From Gammaproteobacteria bacterium (lineage in GTDB: Bacteria; Pseudomonadota; Gammaproteobacteria; Ga0077536), in contig JACPPA010000040.1 in NCBI GenBank assembly GCA_016191285.1, positions 1-43,200 of the forward strand: 43,200 nt of DNA, read 5' to 3'. The translations under genes were made by a program, and so were the position numbers. Under the pieces are notes generated by a model. That model worked only from the letters and a program-made list of their open reading frames with translations. It made no database searches and was not told the DNA's origin. How positions within the stretch are numbered: the stretch's first letter is position 1; each line of letters starts with the position of its first letter. Shown one piece after another: positions 17,417-26,040 of this stretch.

Positions 17417-17718
17417 GTTCGACTCCTTCGGTATCCTCTGTTGAACGCGTTTACTAAATCACTCGAAGCAATCAGGCGCCAGCACGAAGCGATTATGTCG
17501 TGACCGGTCTCCAAGTAAATAGCCAAGCGGAAATACCGTCCACCCTACGGGGGCCGGGCTTTAACCGTGTCATTCCGGCGCAGGCCGGAATCCAGAACAT
17601 TGAGTTATTCGACTGGGTCCCGGCGTGCGCCGGGACGACGGCAGTGCCTTCCTGATGAGCCGACGCATCGCCGCGACCTGCTCGCTATTTATGCTCTTCT
17701 ATTTAGATGAATTTCGAA
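17417..17718. repeat. Intergenic region with two REP-like palindromes
   Basis: About 300 bp upstream of the antitoxin and downstream of ugd. It holds two imperfect palindromes in tandem: CATTCCGGCGCAGGCCGGAA starting at 17571, and GTCCCGGCGTGCGCCGGGAC at about 17617-17636. They belong to the GATTCCGGC...GCCGGAATGAC family that recurs at 22.4, 34.2 and 39.4 kb. The promoter of the antitoxin-to-wbpG operon should be between 17417 and 17560; I cannot fix it. Confidence 0.75.
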
Positions 17719-19023
17719 TCATCTTCCAACGCACGAGTACGCAAACCCGGCCGCCGTTGTCGCCGCCGGCCCATAAACATTCCGCAAATCCACCAACACC
17801 TTGGCCCGCATCCCAGCTCCAGCGCGCGCCAAGTCCATCCCGCGATACAAATTCCATTCGGTCATCAAAACCACCGCATCCGCACCGGCGAAAACCGCAT
17901 AAGGATCGTCACAATACTGCACCGAACTCGGCAGCATCGATTTGGCTTCATGCATGCCTTGCGGATCGTGCGCGCGAATCGTCGCGCCTTTCTCGATCAG
18001 CGCCGGCAGAATCGAGAGCGCCGGCGCATCGCGCATGTCGTCGGTTTCAGGTTTGAAGGTCAGGCCCAACACGCCGATGGTTTTGCCGGCTTCGTTGCCG
18101 CCCACGGCATCGCGAATTTTCTTGATCATTCGCGCCTTCTGCGCGGCATTCACTTCGATCACGGTCTCGACAATGCGACTCGACACGCCATGCTCCTGCG
18201 CGATGCGCACCAGTGCTTGGGTGTCTTTGGGGAAACACGAGCCGCCATAACCTGGGCCAGCATGTAGAAACTTCGGCCCGATCCGCTTATCCATGCCCAT
18301 GCCCTTGGCCACCGCATGGACATCGGCGCCGACCGCTTCGCAGAGCGTCGACATTTCGTTAATGAAACTGATCTTGGTCGCGAGAAACGCATTGGCCGCG
18401 TACTTGATGAGCTCCGCGCTCTCTAAATCCGTCACCAAAATCGGCGCTTCGATCAAATTAATCGGGCGATAGAGTTCGCGCAGTAGTTTCTCGGCGCGCT
18501 CGCTTTCCACGCCAATAACCACGCGATCCGGCCGCATGAAATCGGAAATCGCAGCACCTTCACGTAAGAATTCAGGGTTCGAGGCCACATCGAAATCGGC
18601 TTGGGGGTTCGCTTCGCGAATCAACCGCGCCACGTTGCGCGCGGTGCCCACCGGCACCGTCGATTTGTCCACAATGACCGTATACCCGCGCAGATGCTGG
18701 GCTAACTGGCGCGCCGCGTCGTACACATACGTCAAATCTGCGTGGCCATCCCCGCGCCGGCTCGGCGTGCCCACCGCCACGAACACTAAATCGGCGGCGC
18801 CCGCCACATTGCCCAATTCAGTTGTAAACGTCAGCCGCTTTTCGCGCACGTTCTTCGCCACCAGCGCTTCAAGGCCGGGCTCATAAATCGGAATTTGTCC
18901 GGCTTTTAGGCGCGCGACTTTCGCGGCGTCCACATCGACACAGGTCACTTCGGCGCCGAATTCGGCGAAGCACGCCCCCGAGACCAAGCCCACGTAGCCG
19001 GTGCCAATCATCACTACGCGCAT
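17719..19023 (-). CDS. ugd: UDP-glucose 6-dehydrogenase
   Basis: A 434-residue UDP-sugar dehydrogenase of the TuaD/Ugd branch. The N-terminal NAD motif is MIGTGYVGLVSGACFAEFG, followed by VDKSTVPVGTARNV, SNPEFLREGAAISDF and the catalytic-cysteine region HAGPGYGGSCFPKDTQAL. The C-terminal UDP-binding part begins GVLGLTFKPETDDMRDAP. It oxidises UDP-glucose twice to UDP-glucuronate with NAD in the cytoplasm, a precursor for uronic acid residues in polysaccharides. The protein starts MRVVMIGTGYVGL at 19023. It is separated from tviB upstream by a block of repeats and may have its own promoter. Full length with all motifs intact. Confidence 0.95.
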   Translation of the reverse strand: MRVVMIGTGYVGLVSGACFAEFGAEVTCVDVDAAKVARLKAGQIPIYEPGLEALVAKNVREKRLTFTTELGNVAGAADLVFVAVGTPSRRGDGHADLTYVYDAARQLAQHLRGYTVIVDKSTVPVGTARNVARLIREANPQADFDVASNPEFLREGAAISDFMRPDRVVIGVESERAEKLLRELYRPINLIEAPILVTDLESAELIKYAANAFLATKISFINEMSTLCEAVGADVHAVAKGMGMDKRIGPKFLHAGPGYGGSCFPKDTQALVRIAQEHGVSSRIVETVIEVNAAQKARMIKKIRDAVGGNEAGKTIGVLGLTFKPETDDMRDAPALSILPALIEKGATIRAHDPQGMHEAKSMLPSSVQYCDDPYAVFAGADAVVLMTEWNLYRGMDLARAGAGMRAKVLVDLRNVYGPAATTAAGFAYSCVGR

Positions 19024-19464
19024 TTGATTAAAGGCTTCGGCTGATAAAGGCTATGCGTATAACGCGGGTTGGATAGAGATGTTCGAGAACGTTTGCGACC
19101 GGTCTTTAACCGTGCTCCCTCACCCCAGCCCTCTCCCGCGAGGGGAGAGGGAGAAAGATTGTCGATCTTCGATCGGGTACGGAGCGAGGAGTCAGGTTTT
19201 AGCCGCACCCCCTCACCCCAGCCCTCTCCCGCGAGGGGAGAGGGAGAAAGATTGTCGATCTTCGATCGGGTACGCAGCGAGGAATTAGGTTTTAGCCGCA
19301 CCCCCTCTCCCCTCTCCCGCAAGGGGAGCGGGGAATGTCGTTCTCCACCCTGCTTCATCACTGCGCACGCGCTCAACGTTTGACGATCGAACGCCCTCTC
19401 CCCTCGCGGGAGAGGGCCGGAGTGAGGGGGAAAATTGCCGCCACGTAATTTTGAGAACGCCAAT
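19024..19464. repeat. Tandem 93-bp repeat block with an inverted copy
   Basis: The 440 bp between tviB and ugd hold three units at a 93-bp period, starting at about 19117, 19210 and 19303. Each contains CCTCTCCCGCGAGGGGAGAG or a close variant, able to form a strong hairpin, followed in the first two by GAAAGATTGTCGATCTTCGA. A fourth copy in the opposite orientation lies near 19392-19432. This is a widespread proteobacterial intergenic palindrome. A 149-codon minus-strand frame through it is repeat translation, not a gene. Confidence 0.85.
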
Positions 19465-20757
19465 TTAGAGCCTCCAATGCACGATGCCCGCCGGCAACGT
19501 GGCGCGATCGAGCTTGGCCTTCACATCAATGACGACACCAGCACCCCCTTTAAGCCGCTTCACCACCCCATTCCAGCCGGCTTCGAGGTATTGCTTGTGC
19601 GGAACGGCGAGGACTACCGCGTGCGCCGGTTTCAGTGCGTCCGCATCGATTAAACTGATCCCATACTCTTCGTGCGCTTCCACGCTGTGCGCACAGGGAT
19701 CGTGAACCTGCACTTCAACACCATAATCCTTTAATTCATTGATGATGTCGGTGACGCGCGTGTTGCGTAAGTCCGGGACATCTTCTTTAAAGGTCAGGCC
19801 GAGCACCGTCACCACGCCGCCATTCACGGGCAGTTTCGATTGGATCATGTGTTTGACGGTTTGCTGCGCGACATAGCGCCCCATGTTGTCGTTGATGCTG
19901 CGGCCCGCCAAGATCACTTCGGGGATATAGCCCGCGATTTGCGCTCTGTGCGTCAGGTAATATGGATCAACCCCAATACAATGTCCGCCAACCAAGCCCG
20001 GATCGAATTTCAGAAAATTCCATTTGGTGCCGGCGGCCGCGAGCACATCGCGCGTATCGATGCCCAAGCGCTGAAAGATCAGCGCGAGCTCGTTCATCAG
20101 CGCGATATTGAGATCGCGCTGGGTGTTTTCAATGACTTTCGCGGCTTCGGCCACTTTAATCGTCGCCGCGCGATGCACCCCGGCGGTCACCACGCTCTCA
20201 TACACGCGGGCCACGACGTCGAGCACGGCCGGCGTTTGACCCGAGACCACCTTGGTGATTTTGGTGAAGGTATGTTCTTTATCACCGGGATTGATGCGCT
20301 CCGGTGAGTAGCCGACAAAAAAATCGACGCCACATTTAAGTCCCGAACAACGTTCGAGCACCGGCACGCAATCTTCTTCGGTCGCTCCGGGATACACGGT
20401 CGATTCATAGACGACGATGTCGCCGTTTTTTAGCTGCTTGCCGACGGTTTCCGAGGCCCGAATGACTGGCGTCATGTCGGGCCGTTTGGCGTTGTCGATC
20501 GGTGTCGGCACCGCGACGATGTGAAAATCCGCGAGTTTGAGATCGGCGGGTTCGGCCGTGAAATGGATGTTGGTCGCGCGCAGATCGATGTCTTCCACTT
20601 CGAGCGTGCTGTCGTGTCCGTCTTTTAGTTCGGCGATCCGGCGCGCGTTGATATCGAAACCGATCGTGCGCTGATGCTTGCCGAAAGCGACGGCCACGGG
20701 CAGGCCGACATAGCCTAAGCCGACGACTGAAATCTTGCGGTGATGGGGTGAACTCAT
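19465..20757 (-). CDS. tviB: UDP-N-acetylglucosamine 6-dehydrogenase, TviB/WbpO type
   Basis: A 430-residue nucleotide-sugar dehydrogenase. It begins [20 protein letters not shown] and [20 protein letters not shown], which marks the TviB (VipA)/WbpO branch rather than the WbpA branch. Other features are [47 protein letters not shown], and the catalytic-Cys region [19 protein letters not shown], then [18 protein letters not shown]. It converts UDP-GlcNAc (or UDP-GalNAc) to the uronate, the entry step for the diamino-uronic acid made by the WbpB/aminotransferase/WbpD-like genes of the neighbouring operon. Its start overlaps the stop of the epimerase gene as ATGA, so the two are coupled. Confidence 0.92.
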   Translation of the reverse strand: MSSPHHRKISVVGLGYVGLPVAVAFGKHQRTIGFDINARRIAELKDGHDSTLEVEDIDLRATNIHFTAEPADLKLADFHIVAVPTPIDNAKRPDMTPVIRASETVGKQLKNGDIVVYESTVYPGATEEDCVPVLERCSGLKCGVDFFVGYSPERINPGDKEHTFTKITKVVSGQTPAVLDVVARVYESVVTAGVHRAATIKVAEAAKVIENTQRDLNIALMNELALIFQRLGIDTRDVLAAAGTKWNFLKFDPGLVGGHCIGVDPYYLTHRAQIAGYIPEVILAGRSINDNMGRYVAQQTVKHMIQSKLPVNGGVVTVLGLTFKEDVPDLRNTRVTDIINELKDYGVEVQVHDPCAHSVEAHEEYGISLIDADALKPAHAVVLAVPHKQYLEAGWNGVVKRLKGGAGVVIDVKAKLDRATLPAGIVHWRL

Positions 20758-21767
20758 GGTTGAATGCCGTAATACGCTTTATACCAAGTGACAAAATTAG
20801 CGATGCCAGTCGCAATCGAAGTCGCCGGTTGGTAGCCCACGTCGTCCACCAGGGCCGTGACGTCCGCGTACGTATCCGGCACATCGCCGGGCTGCAACGG
20901 CAGAAAGTTCTTCTTAGCCTCAATCCCTAAGCAGCGCTCCAGCGTGCCGATGAAATCCATTAATTCAACCGGCGAATTATTCCCAATGTTGTAGAGCCGA
21001 TACGGTGCGGCACTGGTTCCTGGGTCGGGATGATCGGCATTCCAACTGGACGACCCGGTTGCCACCCGATCGAGGCAGCGGATTACGCCCTCCACGATAT
21101 CGTCCACATAGGTGAAATCGCGCCGGTGATGGCCGTGATTAAAGACGTCTATCGGCTCGCCGGCCAGGATCTTGCGCGTGAACAGAAACAGCGACATGTC
21201 CGGCCGGCCCCAGGGTCCATAAACCGTGAAGAATCGCAGCCCCGTGGTGGGTAATTGATAAAGATGACTGTAGGTATGCGCCATCAGCTCATTGGCCTTT
21301 TTCGTCGCGGCATAAAACGAGACCGGATGATCGACGTTGTCATGCACCGAAAACGGCATTTTGGTGTTGGCGCCGTAAACCGAACTGGTCGAGGCGTAGA
21401 CCAGGTGTTCGATCTGCTGATGACGGCAGGCTTCCAGGATGTTCATGAAGCCCAGAAGATTCGCTTCCACGTACGCATGGGGATTTTGGATGGAATAACG
21501 CACTCCCGCCTGCGCCGCGAGATGCATCACGCGCTGGGGTTGAGCCGCTTTGATAAGCCGCTCCAAGCCAGCACGATCGACGATATCCAGCCGGTGGAAT
21601 TCAAAATTCGCGTGCGGCAGCAACCGCGCCAACCGCGCTTCTTTCAGCGCCACGTCGTAATAATTATTGAGATTATCGAGGCCGACGACCTGATCGCCAC
21701 GCGCCAAGAGCTGCTCACAGAGCCGGGCGCCGATAAACCCCGCGGCGCCGGTGACTAAGATTTTCAT
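20754..21767 (-). CDS. NAD-dependent epimerase, UDP-glucuronate 4-epimerase-like
   Basis: A 337-residue extended short-chain dehydrogenase. Features are [19 protein letters not shown] with the GxxGxxG NAD loop, [20 protein letters not shown] (the NNYYD signature of GAE/LspL-type UDP-glucuronate 4-epimerases), [16 protein letters not shown] with the catalytic Ser/Thr, and [20 protein letters not shown] with the YxxxK pair. [15 protein letters not shown] is the usual C-terminal motif. It probably interconverts UDP-GlcA, made by the nearby Ugd, and UDP-GalA. Action on UDP-GlcNAcA from the coupled TviB cannot be excluded. First gene of its unit; the promoter should be in the 155 bp upstream, shared divergently with the 21924 gene. 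Confidence 0.88.
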   Translation of the reverse strand: MKILVTGAAGFIGARLCEQLLARGDQVVGLDNLNNYYDVALKEARLARLLPHANFEFHRLDIVDRAGLERLIKAAQPQRVMHLAAQAGVRYSIQNPHAYVEANLLGFMNILEACRHQQIEHLVYASTSSVYGANTKMPFSVHDNVDHPVSFYAATKKANELMAHTYSHLYQLPTTGLRFFTVYGPWGRPDMSLFLFTRKILAGEPIDVFNHGHHRRDFTYVDDIVEGVIRCLDRVATGSSSWNADHPDPGTSAAPYRLYNIGNNSPVELMDFIGTLERCLGIEAKKNFLPLQPGDVPDTYADVTALVDDVGYQPATSIATGIANFVTWYKAYYGIQP

Positions 21768-21923
21768 TCCGAAGTTTTCTCTCCCATCGCGCCACGGATT
21801 CTACACCGAACGACCTCGTTCATTGCGCGCGGCCGGATAGTCGCACGCCGTCTCCATGGCTACCGCCAACCCACGCGCAGATTTTGTTAGTATTCGCAAA
21901 ATAGCATTACAGGAGTGCAACTC

Positions 21924-22334
21924 ATGGCGAGCCGCCCCGGCATGACCCCCGACGGTATGACCGTCGATACTGAAAACCTCTATCGTGAGGAGACGTACTC
22001 GGATCTCCGCGCTGCCTCGATTCGCGTGCTGACCCCGGTTAAAACCGATGGCAGCGTGGACCCTGCGCGGCCGCGCCTCTATATCGGCGACACCACGCTA
22101 ATGACGCAGATGGGGCCGATTCCGGTGCAGTTCGAGCTGGCGGCCGAGACGCTGGCGGTGGCCTTCGAGAAGTTTCCGGAAGGGGTCCGCGAAGCGGTCG
22201 GGCGGCTGAACGAGCGGGCCAAGGAAATGGCGCGTGAAGAAGCCTCGAGGTTGGTGGTGCCTTCCCAAATGCCGCCTGGCTTGCCCGGGGGCTTGGGTGG
22301 GATGCCGGGGAAGGGCAAATTAGTGATCAAATGA
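21924..22334 (+). CDS. Conserved small cytoplasmic protein of unknown function
   Basis: A 136-residue protein from the ATG at 21924, which has AGGAG 8 nt upstream; a GTG at 21915 overlaps that ribosome site and is less likely. The N-terminal two-thirds read DTENLYREETYSDLRAASIR and PRLYIGDTTLMTQMGPIPVQ, then a predicted helix rich in Glu/Arg (ALAVAFEKFPEGV type pattern), and the end is a Gly/Pro/Met-rich tail PPGLPGGLGGMPGKGK. It resembles conserved hypothetical proteins I recall from other gammaproteobacteria that share LYREE.Y.DL....IRVLTPV. No signal peptide or membrane segment. It stands alone, divergent from the sugar genes, so context gives no function. Confidence 0.8.
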   Translation: MASRPGMTPDGMTVDTENLYREETYSDLRAASIRVLTPVKTDGSVDPARPRLYIGDTTLMTQMGPIPVQFELAAETLAVAFEKFPEGVREAVGRLNERAKEMAREEASRLVVPSQMPPGLPGGLGGMPGKGKLVIK

Positions 22335-22935
22335 GCGTCGCGGGAGATTGCGGAATTTCGTTAACAGCGGCCGCAATCAAACTGTCGTCATTCCGGCGAA
22401 GGCCGGAATCCACTATCGAACGCACGAACTCGCGTTGGGAAGACCGGTATTCGAGGTTGCTTTAAGGCCCTCTGGATTCCGGCATTCGCCGGAATGACCG
22501 TGGTGGGGGTGCTCTGAGGTCCTTTGGATTCCGGCATGCGCCGGCATGACGGTGGTGGGGGTGCTCTGAGGTTCAGAGGATTCCAGCATTCGCCGGAATG
22601 ACCGTGGTGGGGGTGCTCTGAGGTTCTTTAGGATTCCGGCATGCGCCGGGCCGTGTAACAACTCCAAGTGAATTCGAGCAGGAAACAACCCGGCACCCGT
22701 CATTCCGGCGCACGCCGGAATCCAGTAAAAAAAAAAGCGGATCCACGCTGCGCAGACGCCTATTCTGACTGGACCCCAGAGTTTCGCTTTGCGAATTCCG
22801 GGGTAACGGCGGTTCGAGCTTTTACACGGCCTCGCAAGTCGGCGTGACGAGTGGGCTGCGACAAGGTACTTTCGATGGATATAAGGTGAATAACAGTCAG
22901 CGCAAGGGGCGAAGAGATGACCGTTCGGACGGACT
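22335..22935. repeat. REP-like palindrome array, including a 52-bp tandem repeat
   Basis: The 600 bp before ccmA hold an isolated palindrome near 22388 (CATTCCGGCGAAGGCCGGAA). Next comes a tandem array with unit starts at 22474, 22526, 22578 and 22631 (period 52-53 bp), each unit being a REP-like palindrome plus the spacer GTGGTGGGGGTGCTCTGAGG. A further palindrome lies at about 22700-22720, followed by a ten-A run near 22727-22736. The last 200 bp upstream of ccmA should contain its promoter; a TATAAG at about 22878 is a weak -10 candidate only. Confidence 0.85.
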
Positions 22936-23595
22936 TTGACACCGCCTGAAGCGCCGGCGCGCATTGCGAACGGCACGTTAAAAATTAGCGACCTCGAATG
23001 CATTCGCGGCGATGCGATGGTCTTCCGCCGCCTCAATTTCGACATCCACGCTGGCGAAATTCTGCAAGTCACCGGCGGTAACGGCAGCGGTAAAACCAGT
23101 TTATTGCGGATCCTAAGCGGGTTGGCGCGACCTACCGCCGGTCGCGTTGAATGGAACGGCGCGGATATTGAAAACGATCGCGCAGCGTGGCAATCCTCGG
23201 TTAGTTATCTCGGCCATCTGAACGGCGCGACGGCCGCGTTATCGCCGCGCGAAAATCTGAGCTACGCAGCGGCATTAGCTAGCCAACCATCTGCCACCGA
23301 TATCGATGAAGCACTCAAGCGCGTTGGATTAGCGCGCCTTGCGGATACCCCAGCGGCGCGGCTATCGGCCGGCCAACGCCAACGAATTGCGTTAGCACGC
23401 TTGGTGCGACACCCGACTCCGATCTGGATCCTGGACGAACCACTAACCGCGCTCGATGGTTCGGCCAAGCGCCTGGTTGAGGATTTGCTGGCCGAACACG
23501 TCGCGCGGCGTGGCCTCGCGGTGGTGTCAACCCATCAGTCGTTAACCACAGCCAGCCACGCCGTACGCCAGCTCGAACTCAACCCAAGTCAATGA
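22936..23595 (+). CDS. ccmA: Cytochrome c biogenesis ATP-binding protein CcmA
   Basis: A 219-residue ABC ATPase. Walker A is VTGGNGSGKTSLLRIL, the signature is RLSAGQRQRIALARLV, and Walker B is PIWILDEPLTALD, followed by a switch His in VVSTHQSLTTASH. The GEILQVTGGNGSGKTSLL context is typical of CcmA. With CcmB it energises the release of the heme-CcmE complex made at CcmC. The only in-frame start upstream of the conserved part is TTG at 22936, with no good ribosome site, so the true start could differ by a few codons. First gene of the ccm operon; its stop overlaps ccmB as ATGA. Confidence 0.93.
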   Translation: MTPPEAPARIANGTLKISDLECIRGDAMVFRRLNFDIHAGEILQVTGGNGSGKTSLLRILSGLARPTAGRVEWNGADIENDRAAWQSSVSYLGHLNGATAALSPRENLSYAAALASQPSATDIDEALKRVGLARLADTPAARLSAGQRQRIALARLVRHPTPIWILDEPLTALDGSAKRLVEDLLAEHVARRGLAVVSTHQSLTTASHAVRQLELNPSQ

Positions 23596-24266
23596 GTGCG
23601 TTTAGCGCCGCCCGCGCCGTGTTGCTCCGCGAGTTTTTGCGCTTGGGGCGCAAACGCGGCCAGCTAGTGCAACCGCTGCTATTTTTTTTATTAGTCGCCG
23701 TGCTCTTTCCGTTCGCGGTCGGTACCGATGCCACGCTGATCAATCGTTTGGGTCCGGCGGTGGTATGGGTGGCGGTATTGCTCGCCACCACCCTAAGCCT
23801 GGACGAAATCTTTCGCAGTGATTTCGATGACGGCAGTCTCGAGCAGTTGGTCTTAAGCGTGTACCCGTTGCCTTTGTTAGTCGCGATGAAAAGCCTCGCG
23901 CATTGGTTAACGTCGATCGCGCCCTTGATTCTGCTCGCGCTGGCAACGACCTGGCTGTTTGATATCGATCAAACGCAACGCGAAAATCTGGCGGCCAGTT
24001 TGCTGCTTGGCACGCCGGTGTTTAGTTTGGTCGGCGCCGTGGGGAGCGCGCTCACGGTGGGCTTACGCGGCAGCGCCATGCTGCTAGCCCTGATCATGCT
24101 GCCGTTGTACATTCCGGTTCTCATTTTTGGCGCCGCGGCGGTAGCCAATGCCGGGCTCGGACTGCCCACCAACGCGGAACATTATTTTCTCGCCGGCCTC
24201 GCGCTAATGTCGCTCACACTCGCGCCATTCGCGACCGCTGCCGCTTTAAGGGCTCGCCTAGGTTAA
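23592..24266 (+). CDS. ccmB: Heme exporter membrane protein CcmB
   Basis: A 224-residue inner-membrane protein with six hydrophobic helices. The N-terminus LLREFLRLGRKRGQLVQPLL and the loop LSLDEIFRSDFDDGSLEQLV are hallmark CcmB sequences; the FxxDxxDG(S/T)LEQL loop contacts CcmA. SLAHWLTSIAPLILLALATT and the Gly-rich SLVGAVGSALTVGLRGSAML follow. It is the membrane partner of CcmA in the CcmABCD complex of System I cytochrome c maturation. Length is normal for the family, and the start is coupled to ccmA. Confidence 0.94.
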   Translation: MSAFSAARAVLLREFLRLGRKRGQLVQPLLFFLLVAVLFPFAVGTDATLINRLGPAVVWVAVLLATTLSLDEIFRSDFDDGSLEQLVLSVYPLPLLVAMKSLAHWLTSIAPLILLALATTWLFDIDQTQRENLAASLLLGTPVFSLVGAVGSALTVGLRGSAMLLALIMLPLYIPVLIFGAAAVANAGLGLPTNAEHYFLAGLALMSLTLAPFATAAALRARLG

Positions 24267-24275
24267 TCTGGGTTA

Positions 24276-25019
24276 ATGTTTACTCACTGGCATAAATACG
24301 CGTCATTGATGCATTTCCATACCCTCGCCCGGCGTCTCACGCCGTGGTTATATGGCGTCTCTGGCGTGCTTTTTATCGCGGGCCTGATCAGCGGTTTGGT
24401 GCTCGCGCCCCCCGACTATCAACAAGGCGAGAGTTTCCGCATTATTTACGTGCACGTGCCGAGTGCCTGGCTGTCGATGTTCGCTTATGTGGTGATGGCC
24501 GGCGCCGCGGCGGCGAGTTTGATTTGGCGCGTGAAGCTCGGCGACGTCCTGGCCCGCGCCACCGCGCCGGTCGGCGCCTCGTTCACCGCGCTGGCGCTCA
24601 TCACCGGCTCGCTGTGGGGCAAACCCATGTGGGGCACGTGGTGGGTGTGGGATGCGCGCCTGACTTCGGAGTTGCTGTTGCTATTCTTGTATCTAGGGTA
24701 TCTCGCGTTGCAGTCGGCGATTGAAGATCGACGCGCGGCGGCGCGCGCGGGGGCGGTCCTCGCCGTCGTTGGCGTGGTGAATATCCCCATCATTCACTAT
24801 TCGGTTGAATGGTGGAGTACGCTGCATCAAGGCGCGACGCTCACAAAATTCGCCGCGCCCTCCATTGCAACCTCGATGTTGATTCCATTACTCATCATGA
24901 CGGCCGCCTTTCAACTCTTTTTCTTCGCGACGGTCCTGGTCCGCGCACGTTGCGAAATACTCGAATTCGATCGCCACACGCAATGGGTTAGAAACCTGGT
25001 CAGTGCGGGTTACCCATAG
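24276..25019 (+). CDS. ccmC: Heme handling protein CcmC
   Basis: A 247-residue membrane protein with six hydrophobic helices. The periplasmic WWD motif is seen as MWGTWWVWDARLTSELLLLF, and two external histidine-bearing loops are present (YVHVPSAWLSMFAY and PIIHYSVEWWSTLHQGATLT). CcmC presents heme to CcmE and is needed for covalent heme attachment to it. ATG at 24276 is the longest start; ATG at 24309 would also leave all helices. It begins 9 nt after ccmB. Unlike the rest of the operon it is followed by about 400 bp of repeats before ccmD. Confidence 0.94.
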   Translation: MFTHWHKYASLMHFHTLARRLTPWLYGVSGVLFIAGLISGLVLAPPDYQQGESFRIIYVHVPSAWLSMFAYVVMAGAAAASLIWRVKLGDVLARATAPVGASFTALALITGSLWGKPMWGTWWVWDARLTSELLLLFLYLGYLALQSAIEDRRAAARAGAVLAVVGVVNIPIIHYSVEWWSTLHQGATLTKFAAPSIATSMLIPLLIMTAAFQLFFFATVLVRARCEILEFDRHTQWVRNLVSAGYP

Positions 25020-25423
25020 TGTGCCGTCCAGTACTGAACCTGCATAATTCCCGTACCAGTGAGGCGCGTTCCGTGGGCGCCGCTTTAGTGGCGAAGACAC
25101 TTCATAATTCTTCATTCGCGGCTAAAGCCGCTCCCACAATAATGACGCATTATGGGCGCGGCATTGGGGGATCCCGGATTGATGTCGGTGCGAAACCGCG
25201 CCTCCCCACAATAATGACGTATTGTGGGCGCGGCATTGGGGGATCCCGGATTGATGTCGATGCGAAACCGCGCCTCCCCACAATAATCACGCATTATGGG
25301 CGTGGCATTGTGGGAGCTGCTTTAGCAGCGAATCTTCGCCGCGGTCAGTTCGCCGCTAAAGCGGCTCCCACAAGAAGCCACGCGTCGATTGTCATGAGCG
25401 CTCGCGCCTGGGCAGTACCCTAA
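25020..25423. repeat. Repeat block inserted between ccmC and ccmD
   Basis: Three units at an exact 72-bp period start at about 25133, 25205 and 25277, each opening CCCACAATAAT and, in the first two, containing GGGGGATCCCGGATTGATGT. They are flanked on both sides by palindromes of the GCTAAAGCCGCTCCCAC type (25119-25137 and about 25310-25373, the latter a large imperfect inverted repeat around GTGGGAGCTGC). An open frame running through 25019-25423 is repeat translation. This block breaks an operon whose other genes overlap or nearly touch. Confidence 0.85.
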
Positions 25424-25588
25424 ATGCAAGACTTTCTCGCGATGGGCGGGTACGCCAGTTTTGTGTGGCCGGCCTTTGGCTTGACGGCGCTAGTGCTGGG
25501 ATTAAACGTGTATTTGCCGGCGTGCCGCGAGCGCGCGTTACTGCGTGAACTCGCGCGCCGCGCGGCCGTCGAAAACTCAACACCATGA
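25424..25588 (+). CDS. ccmD: Heme exporter small protein CcmD
   Basis: A 54-residue protein. It reads MQDFLAMGGYASFVWPAFGL, a hydrophobic helix TALVLGLNVYLP, and a basic cytoplasmic tail RERALLRELARRAA. This is the CcmD pattern: GGYA.FVWPA.G, a single membrane span, then an Arg-rich helix. CcmD stabilises the CcmABC complex and aids release of heme-loaded CcmE. Its TGA overlaps the ccmE start as ATGA. It is below the usual length cut-off for gene finders and easy to miss, but position and motif are decisive. Confidence 0.92.
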   Translation: MQDFLAMGGYASFVWPAFGLTALVLGLNVYLPACRERALLRELARRAAVENSTP

Positions 25589-26040
25589 CGCCACGTCGCA
25601 AGCGCATCGTTACCGTGATCTTGTTGTTGCTCGGCATGGGCGGCGCAACGGCGTTGATCTTAAAAGCGTTCAACCAAAACTTGATGTACTTCTACAGCCC
25701 GAGCGACATTCACGAGGGCAAAGCGCCCAGTGCGCGCAGTTTTCGCATTGGCGGCCTGGTGTTGAAGGGAAGTCTCAAACGCAATCCGCAAAGTCTCGCG
25801 GTGACGTTCGTGCTGAGCGATCTCAAACAAGAAACCACCGTGCGTTATGCCGGGATACTGCCTGACCTCTTTCGCGAAGGGCAAGGGATCGTCGCTAACG
25901 GCAAACTTGGCGCCGATGGCGTGTTCGAGGCGGCTGAAGTCCTGGCCAAGCACGACGAAAAATACATGCCGCCGGAAGTCGCGGCCAGTCTTAAGGCCAA
26001 TCTCAACGCCAACGCGACGCCAACCGGGAAAACGCCATGA
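25585..26040 (+). CDS. ccmE: Periplasmic heme chaperone CcmE
   Basis: A 151-residue protein with a basic start (MTPRRKRIVTVILLLLGMGG) and one membrane anchor, then the OB-fold periplasmic domain: YFYSPSDIHEGKAPSARSFR, then GGLVLKGSLKR and ILPDLFREGQGIVANGKLG. The covalent heme-binding site is in VLAKHDEKYMPPEV, with the His that bonds the heme vinyl group and the Tyr four residues on that ligates iron. It carries heme from CcmC to the CcmFH ligase. All key residues are intact. The stop overlaps the ccmF start as ATGA. Confidence 0.95.
   Translation: MTPRRKRIVTVILLLLGMGGATALILKAFNQNLMYFYSPSDIHEGKAPSARSFRIGGLVLKGSLKRNPQSLAVTFVLSDLKQETTVRYAGILPDLFREGQGIVANGKLGADGVFEAAEVLAKHDEKYMPPEVAASLKANLNANATPTGKTP

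Noticed and set aside
19014-19463. 149-codon minus-strand frame with internal protein repeats.
   Set aside because: It is translation of the 93-bp CCTCTCCCGCGAGGGGAGAG repeats, not a gene.
22474-22660. CRISPR array.
   Set aside because: The 52-bp units are contiguous repeats with the palindrome and spacer both conserved; there are no unique spacers and no cas genes.
25019-25423. 134-codon frame with repeated peptide units between ccmC and ccmD.
   Set aside because: Translation of the 72-bp DNA repeats; the real gene here is ccmD at 25424.
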